DNA of 10,499 bases. It comes from Kordia sp045105435 (GTDB taxonomy: Bacteria; Bacteroidota; Bacteroidia; Flavobacteriales; Flavobacteriaceae). The notes under the pieces were generated by a model. That model worked only from the letters and a program-made list of their open reading frames with translations. It did no database searches and was not told the DNA's origin. The translations under genes and the position numbers were made by a program. The stretch is from contig NZ_JBGCDL010000278.1 of assembly GCF_045105435.1 (NCBI RefSeq), positions 1 to 10,499 of the forward strand. Direction: 5' to 3'. Positions 1-7,360 of the stretch are shown piece by piece. Position 1 is the stretch's first letter; each line of letters begins with the position of its first letter.

Positions 1-818
1 TAGTTGCCACGTTCTTCCGCAATAATTCCATCGCCAATGATAAATCTAATTTCATAGGCTTTATTTTTTTTATGGATGGCTTCCTTAAGTCCAAGAGTAT
101 TGTAATCAGCAGCAATATTTAATAAAGAATCTTTTTTACTAGTTTTTTTTATTGCGTACTTCATATATGCATTACTAAGCCCTAATAAAACAGACGGTTT
201 ATAATCGCCAGGAAAAAGTTTAGGGTGTTGATGTTCAGGAGTGTTTTCATAATTTTCCTGACATTTTAAAAGTAATTCAATAGCAGTTTGATGATCGCCA
301 AGGTTATTTTTTATCAAGGCAATACTCAAAGAAAGTGTGTTTAACGGATTTTTCAGCCCTATTTTTTTATAATAATCATATGCAATTGTGTAGTATTTAA
401 AAGCCTTTTTGTATTGTCCAGTATAGTAAAGAATTTTACCTTTTGTGAAGCTTGAATATGCTTCTGAAGCCATATATTTAGGATCTTGTTTAGCTAAAGA
501 AATTGCTTTATCAATAAACTCTAGTGCCTTTTCGGTATTTCCTAATTGATTCTCTAAACTTGCAAAATTTCCATACGAAGTTATAATTCCAATAGTGCTA
601 TTTCTACTTTTAGAATCAGATAAAATCTTTTCTGCATATATTCTCGCTAGTTTATCATCTTTAAGCAAAGCGGTATTGAATTTAGAAGAAAGTTCTTTAA
701 AAGAATACTGATCCAACGAATCTTTCGCTGGTTTTTGTGAAAACACTTCCGTAGAAAATAGAAACACACACAACAAAAGAAATTGAAATAATAATTTTGA
801 GGGAAAAGAAAAACGCAT
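1..818 (-). CDS. Exported tetratricopeptide-repeat protein, N-terminal part (runs off the left edge)
   Basis: The minus-strand frame is open from an ATG at 818 to the window edge (272 residues, no stop). Residues 1-28 form a signal peptide: basic start (MRFSFPSK), a hydrophobic stretch (LLFQFLLLCVFLF) and a likely cut near FSQ. The rest is helical with TPR-like units at about 76-111 (YGNFASLENQLGNTEKALEF), 117-152 (GKILYYTGQYKKAFKYY), 160-193 (NNLGDHQTAIELL) and a looser one at 209-251. The pattern of signal peptide, a 'DSLDQYSFKELSSKF' stretch and TPRs resembles the flavobacterial proteins that continue into a transmembrane helix and a cytoplasmic HTH domain (AraC or LuxR type); that C-terminal half is outside the window, so a regulator role is inference. 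It could equally be a TPR histidine kinase or a plain TPR protein. It has a good promoter at 914-943 and is divergent from ppa. Confidence 0.85.
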   Translation of the reverse strand, partial: MRFSFPSKLLFQFLLLCVFLFSTEVFSQKPAKDSLDQYSFKELSSKFNTALLKDDKLARIYAEKILSDSKSRNSTIGIITSYGNFASLENQLGNTEKALEFIDKAISLAKQDPKYMASEAYSSFTKGKILYYTGQYKKAFKYYTIAYDYYKKIGLKNPLNTLSLSIALIKNNLGDHQTAIELLLKCQENYENTPEHQHPKLFPGDYKPSVLLGLSNAYMKYAIKKTSKKDSLLNIAADYNTLGLKEAIHKKNKAYEIRFIIGDGIIAEERGN

Positions 819-913
819 GAAATTCAGGTATAAATAAATATTGATGGTGAAAATTAAACTCTTAATATAGTATTTGTGGCAGGAAATAACAGATTGTTAC
901 ACAAACAATCATA

Positions 914-943
914 CAAATCTAACAAAATAATAATGTTTGTCAA
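914..943 (-). promoter_or_regulatory. Bacteroidota housekeeping promoter for the TPR protein gene
   Basis: Read on the minus strand: TTG (943-941), a 19-base spacer, then TAGATTTG (921-914). This matches the Bacteroidota sigma-A consensus TTG-N19-TAnnTTTG fully. Transcription should begin near 905-908 and leave an untranslated leader of about 90 bases before the ATG at 818. The match is seen in the sequence; its use as a promoter is inferred. Confidence 0.75.
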
Positions 944-974
944 TTGGTCAGTCAGAACGTTTTACGTAAATTTG
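944..974 (+). promoter_or_regulatory. Bacteroidota housekeeping promoter for ppa
   Basis: On the plus strand: TTG (944-946), a 20-base spacer, then TAAATTTG (967-974), a full match to TTG-N19/20-TAnnTTTG. Transcription should begin near 980, about 30 bases before the ppa ATG at 1010. The TTG abuts the opposite-strand TTG of the divergent promoter, so the two -33 elements form CAATTG at 941-946. The site also argues against starting ppa translation at 944, because that would place the promoter inside the coding region. Confidence 0.75.
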
Positions 975-1009
975 CACCCGATTTTAGAAAAACGAGTAAG
1001 AAAGAAGAT

Positions 1010-1537
1010 ATGACAGCTAAAGAGAAATTAACATTTGACGCACTGATTGAAATTCCAAAAGGAAGCAGAAATAAATATGAATATGACTTTGATTTAAAGA
1101 AAATTAGATTCGATAGAATGCTATTCTCTTCTATGATGTATCCTGGTGATTATGGCTTTATTCCTGAAACATTAGCTCTTGATGGCGATCCATTGGATGT
1201 ATTAGTATTAGGAACAGAACCTACGTTTCCAATGTGCGTAATGGAAATCAAACCAATTGGTGTATTCCACATGGCAGACGAAAAAGGGCAAGATGAAAAA
1301 ATAGTATGTGTGCCTGTAAGCGATCCAATTTGGAATAGCTACAACGATATTGAAGACCTAAATCCACACAGAATCAAAGAAATTACACACTTTTTTCAAG
1401 TATATAAAGACTTAGAAAAAAAGAAAGTTGATGTTGGTGGTTGGGGAAATGCCGAAGAAGCTTATGAAATTGTTGATAAATGTATTGAACGCTACGAAGC
1501 TAGCGAACACAAGAAAAACGGGAACTTTACAATATAA
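1010..1537 (+). CDS. ppa: Soluble inorganic pyrophosphatase (family I)
   Basis: Hydrolyses cytoplasmic pyrophosphate to two phosphates, pulling nucleic acid, protein and activated-sugar synthesis forward. 175 aa, the usual bacterial length. The signature DGDPLD is at residues 58-63, giving metal ligands D58, D60 and D63 (E. coli D65, D67, D70). The other active-site residues are also visible: E14, K22, E24, R36, Y48, D90, D95, K97 and the YKDLEKKK stretch with its Tyr-Lys pair. The reading frame is open back to a GTG at 944, but ATG 1010 is preferred: the protein then begins at the usual point (MTAKEKLTFDALIEIPKGS) and the added residues would be encoded by the promoter at 944-974. It is a single-gene unit closed by a hairpin terminator. 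It sits directly upstream of the membrane pyrophosphatase, an arrangement that pairs two PPi-consuming enzymes in one locus. Confidence 0.97.
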   Translation: MTAKEKLTFDALIEIPKGSRNKYEYDFDLKKIRFDRMLFSSMMYPGDYGFIPETLALDGDPLDVLVLGTEPTFPMCVMEIKPIGVFHMADEKGQDEKIVCVPVSDPIWNSYNDIEDLNPHRIKEITHFFQVYKDLEKKKVDVGGWGNAEEAYEIVDKCIERYEASEHKKNGNFTI

Positions 1538-1564
1538 AAGAAATAATACCTTACCAATATTTAT

Positions 1565-1602
1565 AAAAAAGCCTTCTAAATCGATTTAGAAGGTTTTTTT
1601 TT
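1565..1602 (+). terminator. Intrinsic terminator after ppa
   Basis: Inverted arms CCTTCTAAA (1572-1580) and TTTAGAAGG (1585-1593) around TCGA, followed by nine T (1594-1602). The A-run before the stem could extend pairing with the T-run. It lies 34 bases after the ppa stop and separates ppa from hppA transcription, although read-through is possible. Confidence 0.85.
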
Positions 1603-1616
1603 AGGCTTGATTTTGT

Positions 1617-1624
1617 TACATTTA
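1617..1624 (+). promoter_or_regulatory. Possible -7 element for hppA
   Basis: TACATTTA matches five of the six fixed positions of TAnnTTTG, and lies 31 bases before the hppA ATG, a distance typical here. No TTG is found at the expected -33 place, which falls in the T-run of the ppa terminator, so this is a weak call. A promoter is expected somewhere between 1603 and 1640 because the terminator precedes it. Confidence 0.3.
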
Positions 1625-1655
1625 CGCCGCTAAATAACAAATCAAACAGACAAAT

Positions 1656-4001
1656 ATGGAATCAATGATGATTTACATGCCTATAGCAGCAGCAATATTA
1701 GGCTTAATCTACATGCTTATCAAAAGATCTTGGGTAATGAAACAAGATGCCGGTGACGGTAAAATGAAAGAGATATCAGATCATATATATGAAGGAGCAC
1801 TAGCGTTCTTAAATGCAGAATATCGTTTGCTAACAATTTTTGTAGTTGTAGTAGCTATTGCATTAGCAGGTGTATCCTTTATTGTGCCAACAACGCACTG
1901 GTCAATTGCAATTGCATTTATCTTCGGAGCTATCTTTTCTGCGTATGCAGGAAACGTAGGAATGAAAATCGCAACCAAAACAAACGTACGTACAACACAA
2001 GCAGCACGTACAAGTTTACCAAACGCATTAAAAGTATCTTTTGGTGGTGGAACGGTAATGGGACTTGGAGTTGCAGGTTTGGCTGTTTTAGGGTTAACTT
2101 TATTCTTCATTGTATTCTTTAATATGTTTATGGGCGGTGAATGGATCGCTGGAGAATTTGGTGGTAAAGCAAAAACGGCAAGCGAATTAATGACAATCGT
2201 ATTAGAAACACTTGCAGGATTCTCTTTAGGAGCAGAATCAATTGCATTATTTGCACGTGTTGGTGGAGGAATCTATACAAAAGCAGCAGATGTTGGAGCC
2301 GATTTAGTTGGTAAAGTAGAAGCAGGAATCCCTGAAGATGATCCTCGTAACCCAGCAACAATTGCAGATAACGTAGGAGATAATGTAGGTGATGTAGCAG
2401 GAATGGGAGCCGATTTATTTGGTTCGTATGTTGCAACCGTACTTGCCGCAATGGTATTAGGAAACTACATCATTCAAGACATGGGAGGAGATATTACTTC
2501 AGCTGGTTTTGATGGAATTGGACCCGTATTATTGCCAATGGCAATTGCAGGAGCAGGAATTATTATTTCTGTAATCGGAACAATGTTAGTGAAAATTAAA
2601 AGTAACGAAGCCAAAGAAAAACAAGTAATGGGCGCATTAAACATTGGAAACTGGGTTTCTATTGCTTTAGTAGCAGCAGCTTGTTTTGGATTAATTGACT
2701 ACATGTTGCCAGATACAATTTCAATGAAATTTTTCGGTGAAAACTTAGATTCAACAGGAAAAGCAATGCCAGTTGTTATAGACTCTATGCGTGTATTCTA
2801 TGCAACTTTAGTAGGATTATTTGTTGGAGGAGTTATATCATCAATCACAGAATACTACACAGGATTAGGTAAAAAACCAATCTTAGAAATTGTAAAAAAA
2901 TCAAGTACAGGAGCCGGAACAAACATTATTGCAGGTTTGGCAACAGGAATGATTTCTACATTCCCATCAGTAATCTTATTTGCAGGTGCTATTTGGTCAT
3001 CGTATGCATTAGCAGGATTCTACGGAGTAGCTTTAGCAGCTTCTGCAATGATGGCAACTACAGCAATGCAGTTAGCAATTGATGCTTTCGGACCTATTGC
3101 AGATAATGCAGGAGGAATTGCTGAAATGAGTGAACAAGATCCAATCGTAAGAGAACGTACTGATATTTTAGATTCAGTAGGAAATACAACAGCAGCAACA
3201 GGAAAAGGATTTGCTATTGCTTCAGCTGCCTTAACATCGTTAGCATTATTTGCTGCGTATGTAACGTTTACAGAAATTGACGGAATTAATATTTTCAAAG
3301 CGCCAGTATTAGCCATGTTATTTATTGGAGGAATGGTTCCTGTAGTATTTTCAGCATTGGCAATGAACGCGGTAGGTAAAGCAGCCATGGAAATGGTATA
3401 CGAAGTACGTCGTCAGTTCAAAGAAATTCCAGGAATTATGGAAGGTACTGGGAAGCCAGAATACGACAAATGTGTGGCAATTTCTACAAAAGCATCTTTA
3501 AAAGAAATGATGTTACCAGGTTTATTAACCATCGGATTCCCATTAGCAATTGCTTTTGTACCCTTAGCATTTGGAATGGAAAACAAAGCAATCGCAGAAA
3601 TGTTAGGTGGATATATGGCAGGAGTTACCGTAAGTGGTGTACTTTGGGCAATTTTCCAAAACAACGCTGGTGGCGCTTGGGACAACGCTAAAAAATCTTT
3701 TGAAGCTGGAGTTGAAATCAACGGAGAAATGACATACAAAGGTTCTGATGCGCACAAAGCAGCCGTAACTGGTGATACTGTTGGAGATCCATTCAAAGAT
3801 ACTTCTGGACCATCAATGAACATCTTAATCAAATTAACGTGTTTAATCGGATTGGTAATTGCACCAATATTAGGTGGACATGGAGAAGATCATACAACTG
3901 CAGAAGAAGTAAATAAAAACGTAATTCAAGTAAACGCAAAAGAAGCTACCAAAGCTGATGTAGCATTAAACGTAATTACAATGAAAGAGGAAAATTTATA
4001 A
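1656..4001 (+). CDS. hppA: K+-dependent ion-translocating membrane pyrophosphatase, predicted H+ pump of the Flavobacterium type
   Basis: An integral inner-membrane homodimer that couples PPi hydrolysis to ion export. 781 aa, in the upper part of the family's range; the family has about 16 membrane helices. Family motifs: RVGGGIYTKAADVGADLVGKVE (201-222), DDPRNP (228-233), DNVGDNVGD (238-246), and a C-terminal cytosolic DNA/KK stretch (NNAGGAWDNAKK). Residues GNTTAATGK (509-517) carry Ala513 and Gly516 where K+-independent enzymes have Lys and Thr, so K+ dependence is predicted. In helix 6, after D253, the position that is Glu in Na+ pumps is Gly256 and the position that is Glu in plant-type H+ pumps is Ala260. 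Instead Glu194 lies seven residues before the conserved Arg201 in helix 5, the placement I recall for the Flavobacterium johnsoniae H+ pump. Proton specificity is thus inferred, the family is certain. The C-terminus ends with a ~35-residue charged tail of no evident function. It is a single-gene unit with its own terminator. Confidence 0.96.
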   Translation: MESMMIYMPIAAAILGLIYMLIKRSWVMKQDAGDGKMKEISDHIYEGALAFLNAEYRLLTIFVVVVAIALAGVSFIVPTTHWSIAIAFIFGAIFSAYAGNVGMKIATKTNVRTTQAARTSLPNALKVSFGGGTVMGLGVAGLAVLGLTLFFIVFFNMFMGGEWIAGEFGGKAKTASELMTIVLETLAGFSLGAESIALFARVGGGIYTKAADVGADLVGKVEAGIPEDDPRNPATIADNVGDNVGDVAGMGADLFGSYVATVLAAMVLGNYIIQDMGGDITSAGFDGIGPVLLPMAIAGAGIIISVIGTMLVKIKSNEAKEKQVMGALNIGNWVSIALVAAACFGLIDYMLPDTISMKFFGENLDSTGKAMPVVIDSMRVFYATLVGLFVGGVISSITEYYTGLGKKPILEIVKKSSTGAGTNIIAGLATGMISTFPSVILFAGAIWSSYALAGFYGVALAASAMMATTAMQLAIDAFGPIADNAGGIAEMSEQDPIVRERTDILDSVGNTTAATGKGFAIASAALTSLALFAAYVTFTEIDGINIFKAPVLAMLFIGGMVPVVFSALAMNAVGKAAMEMVYEVRRQFKEIPGIMEGTGKPEYDKCVAISTKASLKEMMLPGLLTIGFPLAIAFVPLAFGMENKAIAEMLGGYMAGVTVSGVLWAIFQNNAGGAWDNAKKSFEAGVEINGEMTYKGSDAHKAAVTGDTVGDPFKDTSGPSMNILIKLTCLIGLVIAPILGGHGEDHTTAEEVNKNVIQVNAKEATKADVALNVITMKEENL

Positions 4002-4027
4002 AAACCGACTTTTTATATTTTTAAGAG

Positions 4028-4057
4028 ACAGCAATCGAAAGGTTGCTGTTTTTTTTT
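4028..4057 (+). terminator. Intrinsic terminator after hppA
   Basis: Inverted arms ACAGCAA (4028-4034) and TTGCTGT (4043-4049) around an 8-base loop, running into nine T (4049-4057). It lies 26 bases after the hppA stop codon. Confidence 0.85.
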
Positions 4058-4067
4058 AGTGAAACTC

Positions 4068-4150
4068 AAATTTAAGAAGTCCAAAGGACGAACTTAAAGT
4101 TGTGAGTTGAACTAATCCTGCTGAAGAGCGGGATCTTTTCCTTTGATTAC
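4068..4150. repeat. Intergenic direct repeat, copy 1
   Basis: First of two copies spaced 122 bases apart. The core 4076-4128 matches 4198-4250 at 51 of 53 bases; similarity continues more weakly to about 4150. It holds three small inverted repeats: GTCCAAAGGAC (4079-4089), AACTTAAAGTT (4091-4101) and a stem TCCTGCT/AGCGGGA around GAAG (4116-4133, one G-T pair). No reading frame of note crosses it. It looks like a member of a dispersed non-coding repeat family, but this cannot be shown from one window. Confidence 0.75.
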
Positions 4151-4189
4151 AGAGATAGTTTTAGAATCTAAAATTGATTTTGCCTACTA

Positions 4190-4272
4190 AATTTAGAGAA
4201 GTCCAAAGGACGAACTTAAAGTTGTAAGTTGAATTAATCCTGCTGAAGAGTGAAATTTTATACTATGATTGC
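4190..4272. repeat. Intergenic direct repeat, copy 2
   Basis: Second copy, core 4198-4250. The GTCCAAAGGAC and AACTTAAAGTT elements are intact. The third hairpin is lost: the left arm TCCTGCT remains but the right arm has become AGTGAAA. This copy is therefore the more decayed. The spacer between the copies (4151-4189) includes TTTTAGA-A-TCTAAAA (4159-4173), and CTAAATTTAG (4187-4196) spans the left border. Confidence 0.75.
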
Positions 4273-4299
4273 TAAAGTGATTTTACAAGAATCACTTTA
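4273..4299. terminator. Hairpin at the 3' end of the methyltransferase gene
   Basis: Perfect 10-base arms TAAAGTGATT (4273-4282) and AATCACTTTA (4290-4299) with a 7-base loop. The right arm covers the last codons and the TGA stop of the methyltransferase gene (minus strand). There is no T-run on either strand, so it is not a classical intrinsic terminator; it could define or protect the mRNA 3' end. Confidence 0.45.
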
Positions 4300-4777
4300 C
4301 ACAATACACATAAAACGTAAACCAAAATGCTTCTTTTGATTTAAACTGAATCACTTTGTCAGCTTCCCAAGCAGGAATGTCAAAATCGTGCGTAACAACT
4401 CTAGCGCCACTAGGAAGTTCATTTTCTAGCTTTAACGAAAGTTGTCCCAAAGAATTTCTTGTCAAATATAAAATGAGCGCAGTTGCTTTTGAAATATCGG
4501 CGTTTAAAAAATCTTCTGCTATAATTTCAATGCGATCTGTCAAATTTGCTTCCTCAATATTTCTTTTTGCAGCTTCCAAAGCTTTGGGTAAAACTTCGTA
4601 CCCAACACAACGAATATCAGCAAATTTTGTAGCCGCAATCAAATTGCGCGCATCGCCACAACCTAAATCGATCAAAGTATCGCCATCTTGTAAATCTAAA
4701 AGTTTTAATTTTTCTTGAACTACTTCGTCAATTGTGAGTTCGTAAGGTTCGTCTAGTCGTGTTGGGAAATTTTTCAA
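4292..4777 (-). CDS. Small class I SAM-dependent methyltransferase
   Basis: 161 aa, cytoplasmic. Motif I (SAM binding) is IDLGCGDAR at 36-44; the acidic residue that binds the SAM ribose is E61 in CVGYEVLPKA; the strand after it leads to D89 in AEDFLNAD. The 'YLTRNSLGQLSLKLENELPSGARVVTHDFDIPAW' region (about 104-137) resembles methyltransferases of the FAM173/ATPSCKMT kind, which methylate lysine in proteins, so a protein substrate is possible, but the substrate cannot be told from sequence. Start: a TAG stop lies two codons before the TTG at 4777 and there is no ATG or GTG near the N-terminus, so TTG is the likely start, giving a protein that begins right before the usual ELTIDEVVQEKL helix. 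The upstream gene ends 12 bases before, which indicates one operon. Confidence 0.85.
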   Translation of the reverse strand: MKNFPTRLDEPYELTIDEVVQEKLKLLDLQDGDTLIDLGCGDARNLIAATKFADIRCVGYEVLPKALEAAKRNIEEANLTDRIEIIAEDFLNADISKATALILYLTRNSLGQLSLKLENELPSGARVVTHDFDIPAWEADKVIQFKSKEAFWFTFYVYCVK

Positions 4778-4789
4778 ATACTACAGTTT

Positions 4790-7291
4790 TTAAGAGGAAT
4801 ATAATTGTTGTTTTAACGTTTCAAACGTATCCGATACATAAAAAGAAGTCATGCTTTTCAAGCGAATACTCAATTCTTGGTGTATAAATTCATTGTTTTC
4901 ATTTGTTTGCGATAAAAACAATTGTATGCCATGTCCCGTAATAAACGGATGATAATCTTCATAAAACTTTGTGCCGACCAACATGCCTTTTACCGCAGCT
5001 TTTAAATCGTTGCAAAATAGCAATGCCACTTTATCCGCGACAATTTCCATCAAGCGCGAAGTAATCAAGAGATTCTGAGAACTATCTGTAATTGCAGTTT
5101 TTTTACCAAATGGATTCAGGTTATATTTCTCGCTGATCGCTTTGATATCTTTTCCTTTTTCTGCAACATTTGCCACTTGTTCTACACGTTGTAAAATAGC
5201 TCCGTACTTTTCTACACTTGCTACATTTTCGAAGATAGTTCCAATATTTCCAGCAAATGGCAACACAGTTAACAGCATATTCACCAAATTAAAACCTTTA
5301 TCCGCAGCGCCACGCCAAACATCTGTTGCTGTAATTTTTGAATGTTTAAAATAAATGTGACACAATTCGGTTGTAATCAAAAATAGCAATGCATTTGGTT
5401 CCAAATAGCGAATGCTTTTCGGATTTAAAAAATCGGCACCTACAATAATGAAAGATGGCTTTCCTTCCACACCAATCACCGCATTTGCATAAGTTCCACG
5501 TCCAATATAACATTCGGGAACTTCCATTTGCAACGCAGTACAAATTGCCGAAATACGTGCTGAGATTTTAGGATGATTCGCTGTATTCAACGTATCGGAA
5601 AACGAAATTACGGCTTCATAATCTGGCGGATTCAACGCAGCAATAAAAGTATTCAAAGAATCAAAAAAGCCTTTTGCTTCCTTAAAACAACTCGGAACTA
5701 CATTCTCTAAAATCGTTTTCTTTTCTATGGTTTTATATACACTTTCGTGAAACGAATCGTCAACGTCCAATTCGTTTGATAGTATAATTTCGGTAATAAT
5801 TTCCGCTTTCCGCTCATAGTTTTTATGTAGTGCCAATGCTTCAATTCTCGTTTGTGTTAACGGTTGCAATTCGGCAAGTTGGTGAATGGTCTCAGAAACA
5901 TCTTCTTGTAATTTTTGTTGAATTTCTAACATGGCTTCCAAAACGATCACTTTTAATTGTCGTCCGCCTTCACCTTTAAGAATATTGGTTGTTTTTGTCG
6001 GTAATAAATCTGCAATACTATCATCAGGAAGCGATTCATAAATCATTCTGTACACAGAAATTGCTTCTGCAAATTGTTCCGAATTATTCAAATGTATGGC
6101 GTAATTCAAACTGAATTCAAACACAATCTCAGCATTCTTTTCCACTGCAAGAAACGAATCATATACATGTTTGTGAAAAGCAATCGTTTGCTTGGCAGTT
6201 TCTTTTTGTTGAAATGGCTGCAGAATATGTAACAGCTTTTTTTGTTCCATAAACGCGAGTTTCCAATCATTTGCGATTGCGATCAAATTCGAACCAAACA
6301 TTTCATCAATACGAATGTGTTTTTTGAAAACGGTTTCTATAATTTCCTCGCGATCAGGCGTAATTTTAAGTCGATTTAATGCTGTAATCAAATCTCCTTT
6401 GAGTTCGTTCAATGACGAATCTACAGTAGTGCCATTCAAATAAAATAGGCGAGAAGCTAAGGTTGTATGCGCCGCTTTTTTATGATATTTCTTCGCGAGT
6501 AAATCGCCAAAAACTGTCAAACGATTTCCTTTTGCAATAATCACAGGAAATAAATCTAAATACAGCGAATCGTTCATAAATTCGGTATAAAACGATGCAG
6601 TTGCGGTTGTAATTAAATCTTTGCCTATTTTTTCTTGAATGGAGAAATTTTCAGTAGAAATAGCTGTCAAAAAGAAATCACTTTCCGAATCTTTTCCAAT
6701 CAAAAAAGCACGAGTTGACGTCAATATAAAATGCCAAACCATATTTTTAGGATACGTTTCAGTAGTATGAAACATAACTTCGCTTATGCCCAAAACACTC
6801 AAAATGTATTCTTTTGCTTGCAGTTGATGAAAGATGAAATTCTGTGTTTCCAAATCTACGGAAGTGACAAAAGGAAGCTGTTCTGTATTTTTCAGCGCAT
6901 ACAAATCATCATTTTGTACTGTCAATAAATAGGTTTGTAAATGCTTAAAAATTGCTTGTTTATTCAATGTGAAATCGGCTGCTTTTTTACTTTCTTTATA
7001 GGTAGAAAGGTCAATTTCTACAAATTCCGCCAGTACATACACAATCGTTTTATTTTGAATTAATTGTAATCGAGTTGCTGTTAAGAGTTCATTTTTTACC
7101 GCTTTTTCAATAGAAATATCTACGGTAAAACCATTCGTAATTTTCTTAAAAACCAAGTCGTTTTGCGCCACTTTTTTGTGAAAAGATTGCAGTTCAGTTT
7201 GCAACTCGTACACTGAAAAATTTGGAGTTACATACAATTTGGCAATTGCTTTTTTGTCGGAATTTGTAAAATCTTTGAAAAAATGGAGCAT
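4790..7291 (-). CDS. Large protein with a degenerate M48-like peptidase domain
   Basis: 833 aa, no signal peptide and no clear membrane anchor, so probably cytoplasmic. N-terminal part (1-350): unassigned, with a possible PH-like beta region around 180-200 (VWHFILTSTRAFLIGK). Residues about 360-430 are helical with one TPR-like unit (FEFSLNYAIHLNNSEQFAEAISVYRMIY). Residues about 580-780 resemble M48-type metallopeptidases: a helix LLFLITTELCHIYFKH (635-650) in the place of HExxHxxxxH, and SRLMEIVADKVALLFCND (745-762) as the downstream helix with the third metal ligand E749 and the AD pair (752-753). The first zinc His is Thr641, while E642 and H645 remain. Loss of a ligand suggests a non-catalytic or altered enzyme. 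Followed by the methyltransferase with 12 bases between; divergent from the Cys-rich peptide gene. The full-length function is unknown; the M48 link is by motif only. Confidence 0.8.
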   Translation of the reverse strand: MLHFFKDFTNSDKKAIAKLYVTPNFSVYELQTELQSFHKKVAQNDLVFKKITNGFTVDISIEKAVKNELLTATRLQLIQNKTIVYVLAEFVEIDLSTYKESKKAADFTLNKQAIFKHLQTYLLTVQNDDLYALKNTEQLPFVTSVDLETQNFIFHQLQAKEYILSVLGISEVMFHTTETYPKNMVWHFILTSTRAFLIGKDSESDFFLTAISTENFSIQEKIGKDLITTATASFYTEFMNDSLYLDLFPVIIAKGNRLTVFGDLLAKKYHKKAAHTTLASRLFYLNGTTVDSSLNELKGDLITALNRLKITPDREEIIETVFKKHIRIDEMFGSNLIAIANDWKLAFMEQKKLLHILQPFQQKETAKQTIAFHKHVYDSFLAVEKNAEIVFEFSLNYAIHLNNSEQFAEAISVYRMIYESLPDDSIADLLPTKTTNILKGEGGRQLKVIVLEAMLEIQQKLQEDVSETIHQLAELQPLTQTRIEALALHKNYERKAEIITEIILSNELDVDDSFHESVYKTIEKKTILENVVPSCFKEAKGFFDSLNTFIAALNPPDYEAVISFSDTLNTANHPKISARISAICTALQMEVPECYIGRGTYANAVIGVEGKPSFIIVGADFLNPKSIRYLEPNALLFLITTELCHIYFKHSKITATDVWRGAADKGFNLVNMLLTVLPFAGNIGTIFENVASVEKYGAILQRVEQVANVAEKGKDIKAISEKYNLNPFGKKTAITDSSQNLLITSRLMEIVADKVALLFCNDLKAAVKGMLVGTKFYEDYHPFITGHGIQLFLSQTNENNEFIHQELSIRLKSMTSFYVSDTFETLKQQLYSS

Positions 7292-7360
7292 ATACGCTGA
7301 AAATGACTTTTTGAAATAGAAAATTAAGCAATTTTAAGCAGAACTGTTCTTTTTTTCGTG

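Noticed and set aside
944..1009. N-terminal extension of ppa by 22 codons to a GTG
   Set aside because: It is encoded by the promoter region, has no homology to the family's N-terminus, and the ATG at 1010 gives the usual length.
1603..1655. Riboswitch or structured leader before hppA
   Set aside because: Only 53 bases separate the terminator from the ATG, with no stable stem seen.
1781..3832. Several open frames of 70-140 codons antisense to or shifted within hppA
   Set aside because: Their composition follows the codon pattern of hppA, none has family features, and hppA is certain.
4356..4718. 120-codon plus-strand frame across the methyltransferase gene
   Set aside because: The opposite strand encodes a methyltransferase with intact SAM motifs; this frame is its shadow.
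7340..7357. AGAACTGTTCT followed by T-run, looking like a terminator
   Set aside because: The arms are five bases with a one-base loop, and no plus-strand gene ends before it.
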